Source: Streptomyces sp. NBC_00162
Lineage (GTDB): Bacteria > Actinomycetota > Actinomycetes > Streptomycetales > Streptomycetaceae
NCBI RefSeq assembly: GCF_024611995.1
Contig: NZ_CP102509.1
Location: forward strand, 4,092,001-4,156,000
Length of the DNA stretch: 64,000 bases
Direction: 5' to 3'
The translations under genes and the position numbers were made by a program. The notes beneath the pieces were generated by a model. That model did not search any database and was not told the origin of the DNA. It worked only from the letters and a program-made list of their open reading frames with translations. This document shows positions 1 to 7,005 of the stretch, piece by piece; positions within the stretch are counted from its first letter, which is position 1, and the number at the start of each line of letters is the position of its first letter.

Positions 1-2
1 TC

Positions 3-65
3 GACGGTAAGGGCGGTTCGAACGCTTCACCCGCCGAGAAGTCGGAAGATCCGACTTCGGGATGA
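3..65 (+). CDS. Possible C-terminal tail of an upstream gene (partial)
   Basis: An open frame enters from the left edge and stops at TGA 63-65, giving about 20 residues rich in Ser, Gly, Pro and charged residues, as in a disordered tail. Third positions are less GC-biased than in the neighbouring genes, so the reading is weak. A perfect 8-bp hairpin (arms 38-45 and 51-58) lies inside it and could be part of a terminator. No family can be named from so short a piece, and the stretch may simply be intergenic. Confidence 0.25.
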   Translation, partial: DGKGGSNASPAEKSEDPTSG

Positions 66-116
66 CCCCAATCCTCCCTTGGTCCCCCCTTGCGCGCCCC
101 GAAGGACACGCGGGGT

Positions 117-401
117 CTAGGCCTGCGCGGAGGGGTCCGCCTCGGCGGACGACGCTTCCGCGGCGTGGCGCTTGAGGGCGGCGTCGCGGCCGCGGACGTA
201 CCAGATGCCGATCAGGCCGAGGAAGCCGCCGGCCGCGCAGGTCCAGACCCACCACAGCAGGTCGCGGTCGGCGAACCACCCGTAGAAGGGGAGCTGGACG
301 ACGAAGAGGACGAACCAGATGATCGTGCCGCCGGTGATGGTGGCGACGATCGGGCCCTCCAGGGGCTCGGGTGCCTCGTGCTTGGGGGTCCATTTCGCCA
401 T
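117..401 (-). CDS. DUF2530 family small membrane protein
   Basis: This is a 94-residue protein with two predicted membrane segments (about residues 20-40 and 48-68) and a charged, Ala/Ser-rich tail. The N-terminal MAKWTPKHEAPEPLEGP and the central WFVLFVVQLPFYGWF stretch match my memory of DUF2530, a family found mainly in actinobacteria and of unknown role. It is transcribed away from the NCS2 permease at 530, with about 130 bp of shared upstream region. Family assignment is fairly sure; function is unknown. Confidence 0.8.
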   Translation of the reverse strand: MAKWTPKHEAPEPLEGPIVATITGGTIIWFVLFVVQLPFYGWFADRDLLWWVWTCAAGGFLGLIGIWYVRGRDAALKRHAAEASSAEADPSAQA

Positions 402-465
402 GCGTCCAGTCTAGGTGCGCGAATTCCTGGTCTACGCGCGGAGATGGACGCCTCTTCGTTCATGT

Positions 466-512
466 GTTCATACTGAAACGGTTTGGGCGTGGCCCATTTT
501 CTTCGTATGAAC
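466..512 (+). promoter_or_regulatory. Nested inverted repeat upstream of the NCS2 permease
   Basis: Outer arms GTTCATAC (466-473) and GTATGAAC (505-512) are perfect complements. Inside them GAAA and TTTC can pair, then GGGC-gtg-GCCC forms the core. The element ends 17 bp before the permease start, so it could be a structured leader or a two-part operator. It does not match the purine riboswitch core that I know. Confidence 0.4.
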
Positions 513-529
513 CACCCAATGAGGACCGT

Positions 530-1984
530 ATGAGCACCCCGGCCCCCGCCCCCACGGCCACCGCCCCGGAACCCGCCCCCCGTGCGACCTCGGGCCTGGA
601 CCGCCACTTCCGGATCTCCGAGCGCGGCTCGACCATCGGCCGCGAGGTCCGCGGCGGCTTCGCGACCTTCTTCGCGATGGCCTACATCATCGTGCTGAAC
701 CCGATCATCCTGGGCAGCGCGAAGGACATGTACGGGCACCAGCTCGACGGCGGCCAGCTCGTCACCGCCACCGTCCTGACGGCCGCCTTCACCACGCTCC
801 TCATGGGTGTCATCGGCAACGTCCCGATCGCGCTCGCCGCCGGCCTCGGCGTCAACACCGTCGTCGCCCTCCAGCTCGCGCCCCGCATGAGCTGGGCCGA
901 CGCCATGGGCATGGTGGTCCTGGCCGGCTTCGTGGTGATGCTGCTGGTCGCCACCGGCCTGCGCGAGCGCGTCATGAACGCCGTCCCGGTGGGCCTGCGC
1001 AAGGGCATCGCCATCGGCATCGGCCTGTTCATCATGCTGATCGGCCTGGTCGACTCGGGCTTCGTCACCCGCATCCCCGACGCCGCGCACACCACCGTCC
1101 CGCTCCAGCTCGGCACGGGCGGCCACCTGCACGGCTGGCCCGTACTGATCTTCGTCATCGGCGTGCTGCTCACCCTCGCCCTGCTGATCCGCAAGACGCC
1201 GGGCGCGATCCTGATCTCCATCGTGGTGATGACCGTCGTCGCGGTCGCCGTCCAGCTCGTCGCCGGGCTGCCGAGCGAGGCCTGGGGCCTCACCGTCCCC
1301 GAGTGGCCGGGCAACCCGGTGGCCGCCCCCGACTTCGGGCTCGTCGGCCAGGTCAGCCTGTTCGGCGGCTTCGAGAAGGTCGGGATGCTGACCGGCGTCC
1401 TGTTCGTCTTCACCGTGCTGCTGTCCTGCTTCTTCGACGCCATGGGCACGATCCTGGGCGTCGGCGACGAGGCGAAGCTGATCGACAAGGACGGAAACTT
1501 CCCCGGCATCAACCGGGTCCTGCTGATCGACGGCCTGGCGGTCGCCTCGGGCGGAGCCACCTCCTCCTCGGCCACCACCTGCTTCGTGGAGTCCACGGCC
1601 GGGGTCGGCGAGGGCGCCCGTACCGGCCTGGCGAACGTCGTGACCGGCGGCCTCTTCACCGTGGCGCTGTTCCTCACCCCGCTCGCCACCATGGTCCCGT
1701 CCCAGGCGGCCACCCCCGCCCTGGTGGCGGTCGGCTTCCTGATCCTGGCGGGCTCGGTCAAGGACATCGACTGGAGCGACTTCACCATCGCCGTCCCGGC
1801 CTTCCTGGCCATGGTGACGATGCCCTTCACCTACTCGATCACCAACGGCATCGGCATCGGCTTCGTGAGCTTCTGCGCGCTGCGCGCCGCGACCGGCCGG
1901 GGCCGCGAGGTCCCGGTGGCCATGTACGTGGTGTCGGCGGTGTTCGTCTTCTACTACGCGATGCCGGCCCTCGGCCTCACGTAA
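530..1984 (+). CDS. NCS2 family purine permease (AzgA/GhxP-like)
   Basis: This 484-residue integral membrane protein of the nucleobase-cation symporter-2 family probably imports hypoxanthine, guanine or adenine with protons. About 12-13 hydrophobic segments follow a soluble N-terminus of about 40 residues. The motif GLGVNTVVALQL near residue 110 and FFDAMGTILGVGDEAKL near residue 300 are typical of the AzgA branch. The frame is open further upstream, but ATG 530 is preferred: it has GAGG just upstream and the preceding residues do not look like protein. Its 3' end overlaps the convergent RHH gene by 8 bp. Exact substrate is inferred only from the family. Confidence 0.9.
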   Translation: MSTPAPAPTATAPEPAPRATSGLDRHFRISERGSTIGREVRGGFATFFAMAYIIVLNPIILGSAKDMYGHQLDGGQLVTATVLTAAFTTLLMGVIGNVPIALAAGLGVNTVVALQLAPRMSWADAMGMVVLAGFVVMLLVATGLRERVMNAVPVGLRKGIAIGIGLFIMLIGLVDSGFVTRIPDAAHTTVPLQLGTGGHLHGWPVLIFVIGVLLTLALLIRKTPGAILISIVVMTVVAVAVQLVAGLPSEAWGLTVPEWPGNPVAAPDFGLVGQVSLFGGFEKVGMLTGVLFVFTVLLSCFFDAMGTILGVGDEAKLIDKDGNFPGINRVLLIDGLAVASGGATSSSATTCFVESTAGVGEGARTGLANVVTGGLFTVALFLTPLATMVPSQAATPALVAVGFLILAGSVKDIDWSDFTIAVPAFLAMVTMPFTYSITNGIGIGFVSFCALRAATGRGREVPVAMYVVSAVFVFYYAMPALGLT

Positions 1985-2159
1985 GCCCGTAGAACTTCTC
2001 CGTCTCGTCGACGGCCGACTTGAAGCGCTCGTCGAAGTCATCGCGAATGAGCGTCCGGACCACATAGTCCTGGACGCTCATTCCGCGTTTGGCGGCATGA
2101 GTCCGGAGCCTGTCGAGGAGCTCCCCGTCTATGCGCATGCTCAGCACATGTGTCCCCAT
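1977..2159 (-). CDS. Small ribbon-helix-helix (Arc/CopG-like) protein
   Basis: A 60-residue protein: a short strand-like start (HVLSMRIDGELLDRLRTHAA) followed by two helices, the pattern of RHH DNA-binding proteins such as antitoxins. ATG 2159 is chosen because the RHH strand begins directly after it; an upstream start at 2216 would add a basic 19-residue extension. No toxin gene is adjacent, so it may be an orphan antitoxin or a free regulator. The stop codon lies inside the convergent permease gene, an 8-bp tail-to-tail overlap. Confidence 0.65.
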   Translation of the reverse strand: MGTHVLSMRIDGELLDRLRTHAAKRGMSVQDYVVRTLIRDDFDERFKSAVDETEKFYGLT

Positions 2160-2252
2160 GCCGAAAGAGTCGGGGCAGAGGGTATGGACGCGTGTCACTT
2201 TCCGCCGCCGACTCACCCTTATGAGTGACGGCCAATAATGGTGTTCCTTAGC

Positions 2253-2272
2253 TAGAGTAATGAGTTACTCTA
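2253..2272. promoter_or_regulatory. Palindromic operator at the marR start
   Basis: TAGAGTAA-TGAG-TTACTCTA is a perfect 8-bp inverted repeat with a 4-bp centre. MarR dimers usually bind 16-20 bp palindromes in their own promoters, so this is the likely autoregulatory site. It would control both the regulator and the MFS gene behind it. Confidence 0.65.
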
Positions 2273-2277
2273 AGGAC

Positions 2278-2715
2278 ATGCGTGACCTCTCCCATGGCGA
2301 CGACGCAGCCGCCGTGAACGACCTCCGCTCCGCCGTCATGCGGCTGGGCCGGCGCCTGAAGCATCAGCGCGTCGACGAATCGCTGAGCCCGACCGAGATG
2401 TCGGTACTCGGCACCCTCGCCCGCTGCGGCCAGGCCACACCTGGCGAGCTGGCCCGGCGGGAACACGTCCAGCCGCCGTCGATGACACGCATCGTCGCGT
2501 TGCTGGAGGCCAAGGGGCTGGTCACGCTGGAACCGCACCCCGACGACCGCCGCCAGAAGGTGGTCCGCCAGACGGAGGAGGCCGAAGCGATGCTCGAAGA
2601 GAGCCGCCGCAAGCGCAACGCCTTCCTGGCCGGGCTCGCGGCCGAGCTGACCGAGGACGAATGGGCCAAGCTGCGCGAGGCCGCACCCGTCCTGGAGAAG
2701 CTCGCGCACCTGTAG
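2278..2715 (+). CDS. MarR family transcriptional regulator
   Basis: A winged-helix regulator of 145 residues. The recognition region SPTEMSVLGTLARCGQATPGELA and the wing with the DDRR motif (HPDDRRQKVV) are typical of MarR. It lies 25 bp before an MFS exporter in the same direction, so it probably represses that pump and responds to a small ligand. ATG 2278 is preferred because the palindrome at 2253-2272 then lies upstream of the coding region. ATG 2260 is in frame and would place the palindrome over the start, adding six residues. Confidence 0.9.
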   Translation: MRDLSHGDDAAAVNDLRSAVMRLGRRLKHQRVDESLSPTEMSVLGTLARCGQATPGELARREHVQPPSMTRIVALLEAKGLVTLEPHPDDRRQKVVRQTEEAEAMLEESRRKRNAFLAGLAAELTEDEWAKLREAAPVLEKLAHL

Positions 2716-2740
2716 GAACGACGCCAGGAGGCGAACGCTT

Positions 2741-4108
2741 TTGAGTACGGGAAACGGAGCAGACTCCGCACCCGGCCACATATCCACCCCCGACACAACC
2801 CCCGCGAGCAGGAACCCGGGGGCACCTCCCGGCGGTAGCCGGGGGACGTTCAGCTCGCTGAAGATCCGGAACTACCGGCTCTTCGCGACCGGTCAGGTCG
2901 TCTCGAACACCGGCACCTGGATGCAGCGGATCGCCCAGGACTGGCTGGTCCTCTCCCTGACCGGCTCGGCCTCCGCCGTCGGCATCACCATCGCCCTGCA
3001 GTTCCTGCCGATGCTGATGTTCGGCCTCTACGGAGGCGTACTCGCGGACCGGCTGCCCAAGCGGCCGCTGCTGCTGGCCACCCAGAGCGCGATGGGCCTC
3101 ACAGGCGTCGCACTGGCCGTGCTCACCCTGGCGGGACACGTCCAGGTCTGGCACGTCTACCTCGCCGCGTTCCTGCTCGGCCTGGTCACCGTCGTCGACA
3201 ACCCGGCCCGGCAGACCTTCGTCCCCGAGATGGTCGGCAAGGACCAGGTCGCCAACGCCGTCAGTCTGAATTCGGCCAACTTCCAGTCCGCGCGGCTGGT
3301 CGGCCCGGCGATCGCCGGCGTGCTGATCACCGCAGTCGGCTCCGGCTGGGCCTTCCTGCTGAACGGACTGTCCTTCGCCGCGCCCATCGCCGGCCTGCTG
3401 ATGATGCGGACGCACGAACTGCACCCGGTCGAGCCCCGGCCCCGCGCCAAGGGGCAGCTCCGCGAAGGCCTGCGCTACGTCGCCGGCCGCCCGGAGCTGA
3501 TCTGGCCGATCGTCCTCGTCGGCTTCATCGGCACCTTCGGGTTCAACTTCCCGATCTGGCTGTCGGCCTACGTGAGCAACGTGTTCCACGGGGACGCGGG
3601 CACCTACGGGCTCTTCAACACCCTGATCGCGGCAGGCTCCCTCGCGGGCGCCCTGCTCGCCGCCCGGCGCGGGCACTCCCGGCTGCGGCTGCTGGTGGCG
3701 TCGGCCGTGCTGTTCTCGCTGCTGCTGCTCGTGACCGCCTTCGCGCCCGGCTTCTGGCTGTTCGCCGCGCTGCTCGTGCCGCTCGGGGTCTTCGGCCTGA
3801 CGGTCAACGTGGTGGCCAACTCCAGCGTGCAGATGGCTACCGACCCCGAGATGCGGGGGCGGGTCATGGCCCTGTTCATGATGGTCTTCACCGGCGGCAC
3901 CCCGCTGGGTGCGCCGCTGCTGGGCTGGATCACGGACACGTACGGCGCCCGGATCGGCATGGCTGCCGGTGGGCTGGTCTCGCTGCTCGCCTCCGTGGCG
4001 ATCGCGGTGGTCCTGGCCCGGGTGGGCAACCTGCGGCTGCGGGTCGACCGGCACGGCGTGGCCTTCGTCCCGGCCGTGCGCAGCCGCGAGCTGGTGGCGG
4101 CCGCCTGA
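2741..4108 (+). CDS. MFS transporter, DHA-type exporter (EntS-like)
   Basis: A 455-residue major facilitator protein with about 12 membrane segments; the family is typified by drug and siderophore exporters. The motif FGLYGGVLADRLPKRPLLL (loop 2-3, about residues 90-108) is the MFS motif A region. It starts at TTG 2741, supported by CAGGAGG at 2725-2731 with 9-nt spacing. The first 40 residues are disordered and contain an in-frame 30-bp palindromic repeat (2818-2847) that encodes PGAPPGGSRG. It is probably co-transcribed with the marR gene just upstream. The substrate is unknown. Confidence 0.9.
   Translation: MSTGNGADSAPGHISTPDTTPASRNPGAPPGGSRGTFSSLKIRNYRLFATGQVVSNTGTWMQRIAQDWLVLSLTGSASAVGITIALQFLPMLMFGLYGGVLADRLPKRPLLLATQSAMGLTGVALAVLTLAGHVQVWHVYLAAFLLGLVTVVDNPARQTFVPEMVGKDQVANAVSLNSANFQSARLVGPAIAGVLITAVGSGWAFLLNGLSFAAPIAGLLMMRTHELHPVEPRPRAKGQLREGLRYVAGRPELIWPIVLVGFIGTFGFNFPIWLSAYVSNVFHGDAGTYGLFNTLIAAGSLAGALLAARRGHSRLRLLVASAVLFSLLLLVTAFAPGFWLFAALLVPLGVFGLTVNVVANSSVQMATDPEMRGRVMALFMMVFTGGTPLGAPLLGWITDTYGARIGMAAGGLVSLLASVAIAVVLARVGNLRLRVDRHGVAFVPAVRSRELVAAA
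2818..2847 (+). repeat. 30-bp mini-palindrome, copy A (inside MFS gene)
   Basis: GGGGGCACCTCCCGGCGGTA followed by GCCGGGGGAC. The core CCCGGC-GGTA-GCCGGG can form a hairpin. It lies in frame in the disordered N-terminus of the MFS gene. Related copies are at 25925-25955 (opposite strand, also in a gene) and 52796-52825 (inside a larger repeat). Confidence 0.8.
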
Positions 4109-4125
4109 CCCCTGCGGGTCCGCTG

Positions 4126-4253
4126 CTGGGGCTCCGCCCCAGACCCCGCGCCTCAAACGCCGGCGGGGCTGGTTTTGGCTGATCCCGCCAACGCCAGCCA
4201 TATCCAGCCCCGCCGGCGTTTGAGGCGCGGGGGTTCGGGGGCAGCGCCCCCGA
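4126..4253. repeat. Compound intergenic palindrome, copy 1
   Basis: Three parts: a hairpin CTGGGGC-TCC-GCCCCAG (4126-4142); a long inverted repeat whose 29-bp arms (4144-4172 and 4204-4232) carry CGCCTCAAACGCCGGCGGGG and its complement; and a hairpin TCGGGGGC-AGC-GCCCCCGA (4235-4253). It fills the gap between the MFS gene and thpR and could act as a terminator. Three further copies occur in the window. Confidence 0.85.
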
Positions 4254-4293
4254 CAACGGCGCCCAGCCCGGGCAGCCCCGCTAGGCTCGCGGC

Positions 4294-4845
4294 ATGAGAC
4301 TGTTCGCCGCCGTACTGCCGCCTGCGGAAGCCGTCGCCGAGCTGGCCGCGGCCGTGCACGGAGTGCGCGACGACCGGTTGACCTGGACCGCGGAAGCCGG
4401 CTGGCACTTCACGCTCGCCTTCATGGGCGAGGTACGGGACGAGGTGCTCCCCGACCTGCACGCCCGGCTCGCGCGCGCCGCCGCGCGGACCGCACCGTTC
4501 GCGGTGCGGCTGCACGGCGTCGGCCACTTCGGCGAACGCGCGCTGTGGGTCGGCGCCGCCGGGGACCTCGAGACGATGCGGCTGCTCGCGGAGCGGGCCG
4601 ACGCCGCCGCCCGGCGGGCCGGGGTGCCCATGGAGCAGCACCGCCGCTACACCCCGCACCTCACCCTGGCCCGGTCCCGCGAAGGCGCCCGCCTGCGGCC
4701 CTACCTCGACGCCCTCGCGGACTTCGAGGGCGCCCCCTGGCAGACCGACACCCTGTGTCTGGTGCGCAGCAACCTGCCGGTCAGCGGGGTCCCCGGCGAG
4801 CAGCCCCGTTACGAGACCGTCGGGGCCTGGCCGCTGCACGGCTAG
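4294..4845 (+). CDS. thpR: RNA 2',3'-cyclic phosphodiesterase (2H superfamily)
   Basis: A 183-residue 2H phosphoesterase that opens 2',3'-cyclic phosphate RNA ends. The two catalytic motifs are visible: HFTLAFMG near residue 37 and HLTLAR near residue 124. The length is normal for ThpR/LigT proteins. A -10 box TAGGCT (4282-4287) sits 6 bp before ATG 4294 with no Shine-Dalgarno sequence, so the mRNA is probably leaderless. The physiological substrate in bacteria is uncertain. Confidence 0.92.
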   Translation: MRLFAAVLPPAEAVAELAAAVHGVRDDRLTWTAEAGWHFTLAFMGEVRDEVLPDLHARLARAAARTAPFAVRLHGVGHFGERALWVGAAGDLETMRLLAERADAAARRAGVPMEQHRRYTPHLTLARSREGARLRPYLDALADFEGAPWQTDTLCLVRSNLPVSGVPGEQPRYETVGAWPLHG

Positions 4846-4958
4846 ACACGCCCTGGGCCTGGTGTTCGGTCCGGGTTCAGCCGTAGGACCCTCGCTCGGA
4901 ATGCTCCTGTGGAGGACCCGGGGCAACGTCACTCGGGCCACCCCTCGAAGGAGTCCCC

Positions 4959-5798
4959 GTGCAGATGACCGAGACCGTCACCGCTTCCACCCGCGTGGCC
5001 ACCCGGCGCCGGCTGCTGATGTGCCGCCCGAGGCACTACGACGTCACCTACTCGATCAACCCGTGGATGAACCCGGAGAAGAGCACCGACACCGGCCTGG
5101 CCGTCCTCCAGTGGGAGCGGCTGCGCGACCTCTACCTGGAGCTCGGCCACCTCGTGGAGGAGATCGACCCGATCGACGGGCTCCCCGACATGGTGTTCGC
5201 CGCGAACGGCGCCACCGTGGTGGACGGAAAGGTCTACGGCGCCCGCTTCCTGCACGCGCAGCGCACGGCCGAGGGGCCCGCGTACCTCAAGTGGTTCGAG
5301 AGCCGGGGCTACCGCGAGCTGCTGTGGCCGGAGTACATCAACGAGGGCGAGGGCGACATCCTCACCGTCGGCCGCCGCCTGCTGGCCGGCACCGGCTTCC
5401 GCACCGACCCGCGCTCGCACGCCGAGGCGCAGGAGTTCTTCGGTCTGCCGGTGACCGGCCTGACCCTCGTCGACCCGGAGTTCTACCACCTGGACACGGC
5501 GCTCGCCGTGCTCTCGGACGACGAGGTCATGTACTACCCGGCCGCCTTCTCCGAGGGGAGCCGGGCCGTGCTGCGGACCCTGTTCCCCGATGCGATCCTC
5601 GCCACGGCCGAGGACGCCGCCGTCTTCGGGCTCAACGCCTTCTCCGACGGCCGCCACGTGCTGCTGCCCGAGGCGGCCACCGGCCTGAAGGCCCAGCTCA
5701 GCGCGCGGGGCTTCGAGCCGATCGGGGTCGATCTCTCCGAGCTCCTCAAGGCGGGCGGCAGCGTGAAGTGCTGCACCCTGGAGCTGCGCGGGCTCTGA
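4959..5798 (+). CDS. ddaH: Dimethylargininase (DDAH), amidinotransferase fold
   Basis: A 279-residue member of the amidinotransferase/DDAH family, which hydrolyses N-methylated arginines to citrulline and a methylamine. The N-terminal MCRPRHYDVTYSINPWMN, the catalytic His in EFYHLDTALAV (about residue 171) and the nucleophilic Cys in VKCCTLELRGL at the C-terminus are all present. GTG 4959 is supported by AAGGAG at 4948-4953. It stands alone; in some genomes related genes neighbour ornithine aminotransferase. Action on methylarginine rather than arginine is inferred from the family. Confidence 0.88.
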   Translation: MQMTETVTASTRVATRRRLLMCRPRHYDVTYSINPWMNPEKSTDTGLAVLQWERLRDLYLELGHLVEEIDPIDGLPDMVFAANGATVVDGKVYGARFLHAQRTAEGPAYLKWFESRGYRELLWPEYINEGEGDILTVGRRLLAGTGFRTDPRSHAEAQEFFGLPVTGLTLVDPEFYHLDTALAVLSDDEVMYYPAAFSEGSRAVLRTLFPDAILATAEDAAVFGLNAFSDGRHVLLPEAATGLKAQLSARGFEPIGVDLSELLKAGGSVKCCTLELRGL

Positions 5799-5849
5799 GT
5801 GCGCGTACGCGCGTGCGGGGCAGGGCGACGGCCGCGTTAGGCTCGACGG

Positions 5850-5939
5850 GTGGATCCCAAGACCAGAAACCGTGTCATGGCCGGTGTGCTCGTGCTGATG
5901 TTCGTCGTAGTGGCCGTCGCGGCCGCCGTGGGGCAGTAG
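5850..5939 (+). CDS. 29-residue single-pass membrane protein
   Basis: A very short gene starting at GTG 5850. It encodes a charged head (MDPKTRNRVM) and one long hydrophobic helix made almost wholly of Val, Ala, Leu and Met. A clear -10 box TAGGCT (5838-5843) lies 6 bp before GTG, the same leaderless layout as other genes here. I believe similar micro-proteins occur in other Streptomyces, but I cannot check. No function can be given. Confidence 0.6.
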   Translation: MDPKTRNRVMAGVLVLMFVVVAVAAAVGQ

Positions 5940-5970
5940 CGCCCGCTGCCCCTGGGCGGGCGTCGGGCCC

Positions 5971-6000
5971 TTGCCTCGAGTGGACTCGAAGCAGTTGGCT
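5971..6000 (+). promoter_or_regulatory. MerR-type promoter of the aldo/keto reductase
   Basis: A -35 TTGCCT (5971-5976) and a -10 TTGGCT (5995-6000) are 18 bp apart, longer than usual. The dyad TCGAGT-GG-ACTCGA (5976-5989) fills the space between them. This is the architecture of MerR-activated promoters. The -10 lies 8 bp before ATG 6009, which would give a leaderless message. No merR gene is adjacent. Confidence 0.6.
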
Positions 6001-6008
6001 TGGGGTCC

Positions 6009-6998
6009 ATGAAGTACACGCAGCTCGGACGCACCGGACTCAAGGTCAGCCGACTCGTTCTCGGCACGATGAACTTCGGTCCGCAGACAGACGAACCCAC
6101 CAGTCACAGCATCCTGGACGGCGCCCTCGCCGCAGGTCTGAACTTCGTCGACACCGCCAACGTCTACGGGTGGGGTGAGAACAAGGGCCGCACCGAGGAG
6201 ATCATCGGCACCTGGTTCGCCCAGGGCGGCGGCCGCCGGGACAAGACCGTCCTGGCCACCAAGGTCTACGGGAACATGGCCGGCGAGGGCGACCCGTGGC
6301 CCAACCACGACCGGCTGTCGGCACTGAACATCCGACGGGCCGTCGAGGCCAGCCTGAAGCGGCTCCAGACCGACTACATCGACCTCTACCAGTTCCACCA
6401 CATCGACCGCCGGACCCCCTTCGAGGAGATCTGGCAGGCCGTCGACGTACTGATCCAGCAGGGCAAGATCCTTTACGCGGGCTCGTCGAACTTCCCCGGC
6501 TACAAGATCGCCCAGGCGAACGAGACCGCCGCCCGGCGCGGCACGGTCGGGCTGGTCAGCGAGCAGTGCCTCTACAACCTCGCCGAGCGGCGCGCCGAGA
6601 TGGAGGTCATCCCGGCCGCGCAGGAGTACGGGCTCGGGGTCATCCCGTGGTCCCCGCTGCACGGCGGCCTGCTGGGCGGGGTCATCAAGAAGGAGGTCGA
6701 GGGCGGGCGCCGCGCCTCCGGACGGTCGGCGGACTCGCTGGCCAACACCTCGGTACGGGCCCAGGTGCAGGCGTACGAGGACCTGCTCGACAAGCACGGC
6801 CTGGAACCCGGCGAGACCGCGCTGGCCTGGCTGCTGACCCGGCCCGGGGTCACGGGCCCGATCGTCGGCCCTCGCACGGCCGGGCAGTTGGAGAGCGCGC
6901 TGCGCGCGCTGGAGCTGGAACTGAGCGAGGAGGTGCTGGCCGCCCTGGACGAGATCTTCCCGGGACCCGGCGCGTCCCCGGAGGCCTTCGCCTGGTAG
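6009..6998 (+). CDS. Aldo/keto reductase
   Basis: A 329-residue NADPH-dependent oxidoreductase with a TIM-barrel fold, acting on carbonyl substrates in the cytoplasm. It starts with MKYTQLGRTGLKVSRLVLGTM and has DTANVYGWGENKG (catalytic Asp/Tyr, about residues 49-54) and LYQFHHIDRRTP (catalytic His). It resembles the YajO/Kvbeta-like branch (AKR family 11-15 size). ATG 6009 is preferred over TTG 6000. The promoter looks MerR-controlled, which suggests induction by electrophiles or redox stress. Confidence 0.92.
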   Translation: MKYTQLGRTGLKVSRLVLGTMNFGPQTDEPTSHSILDGALAAGLNFVDTANVYGWGENKGRTEEIIGTWFAQGGGRRDKTVLATKVYGNMAGEGDPWPNHDRLSALNIRRAVEASLKRLQTDYIDLYQFHHIDRRTPFEEIWQAVDVLIQQGKILYAGSSNFPGYKIAQANETAARRGTVGLVSEQCLYNLAERRAEMEVIPAAQEYGLGVIPWSPLHGGLLGGVIKKEVEGGRRASGRSADSLANTSVRAQVQAYEDLLDKHGLEPGETALAWLLTRPGVTGPIVGPRTAGQLESALRALELELSEEVLAALDEIFPGPGASPEAFAW

Positions 6999-7005
6999 GT
7001 CCCGC

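Noticed and set aside
212..2065. Long open frame antisense to the NCS2 permease
   Set aside because: Its product is low-complexity (Arg, Asp, Gly, His) and mirrors the codon bias of the true gene. Many such antisense frames occur in GC-rich DNA; all were left out.
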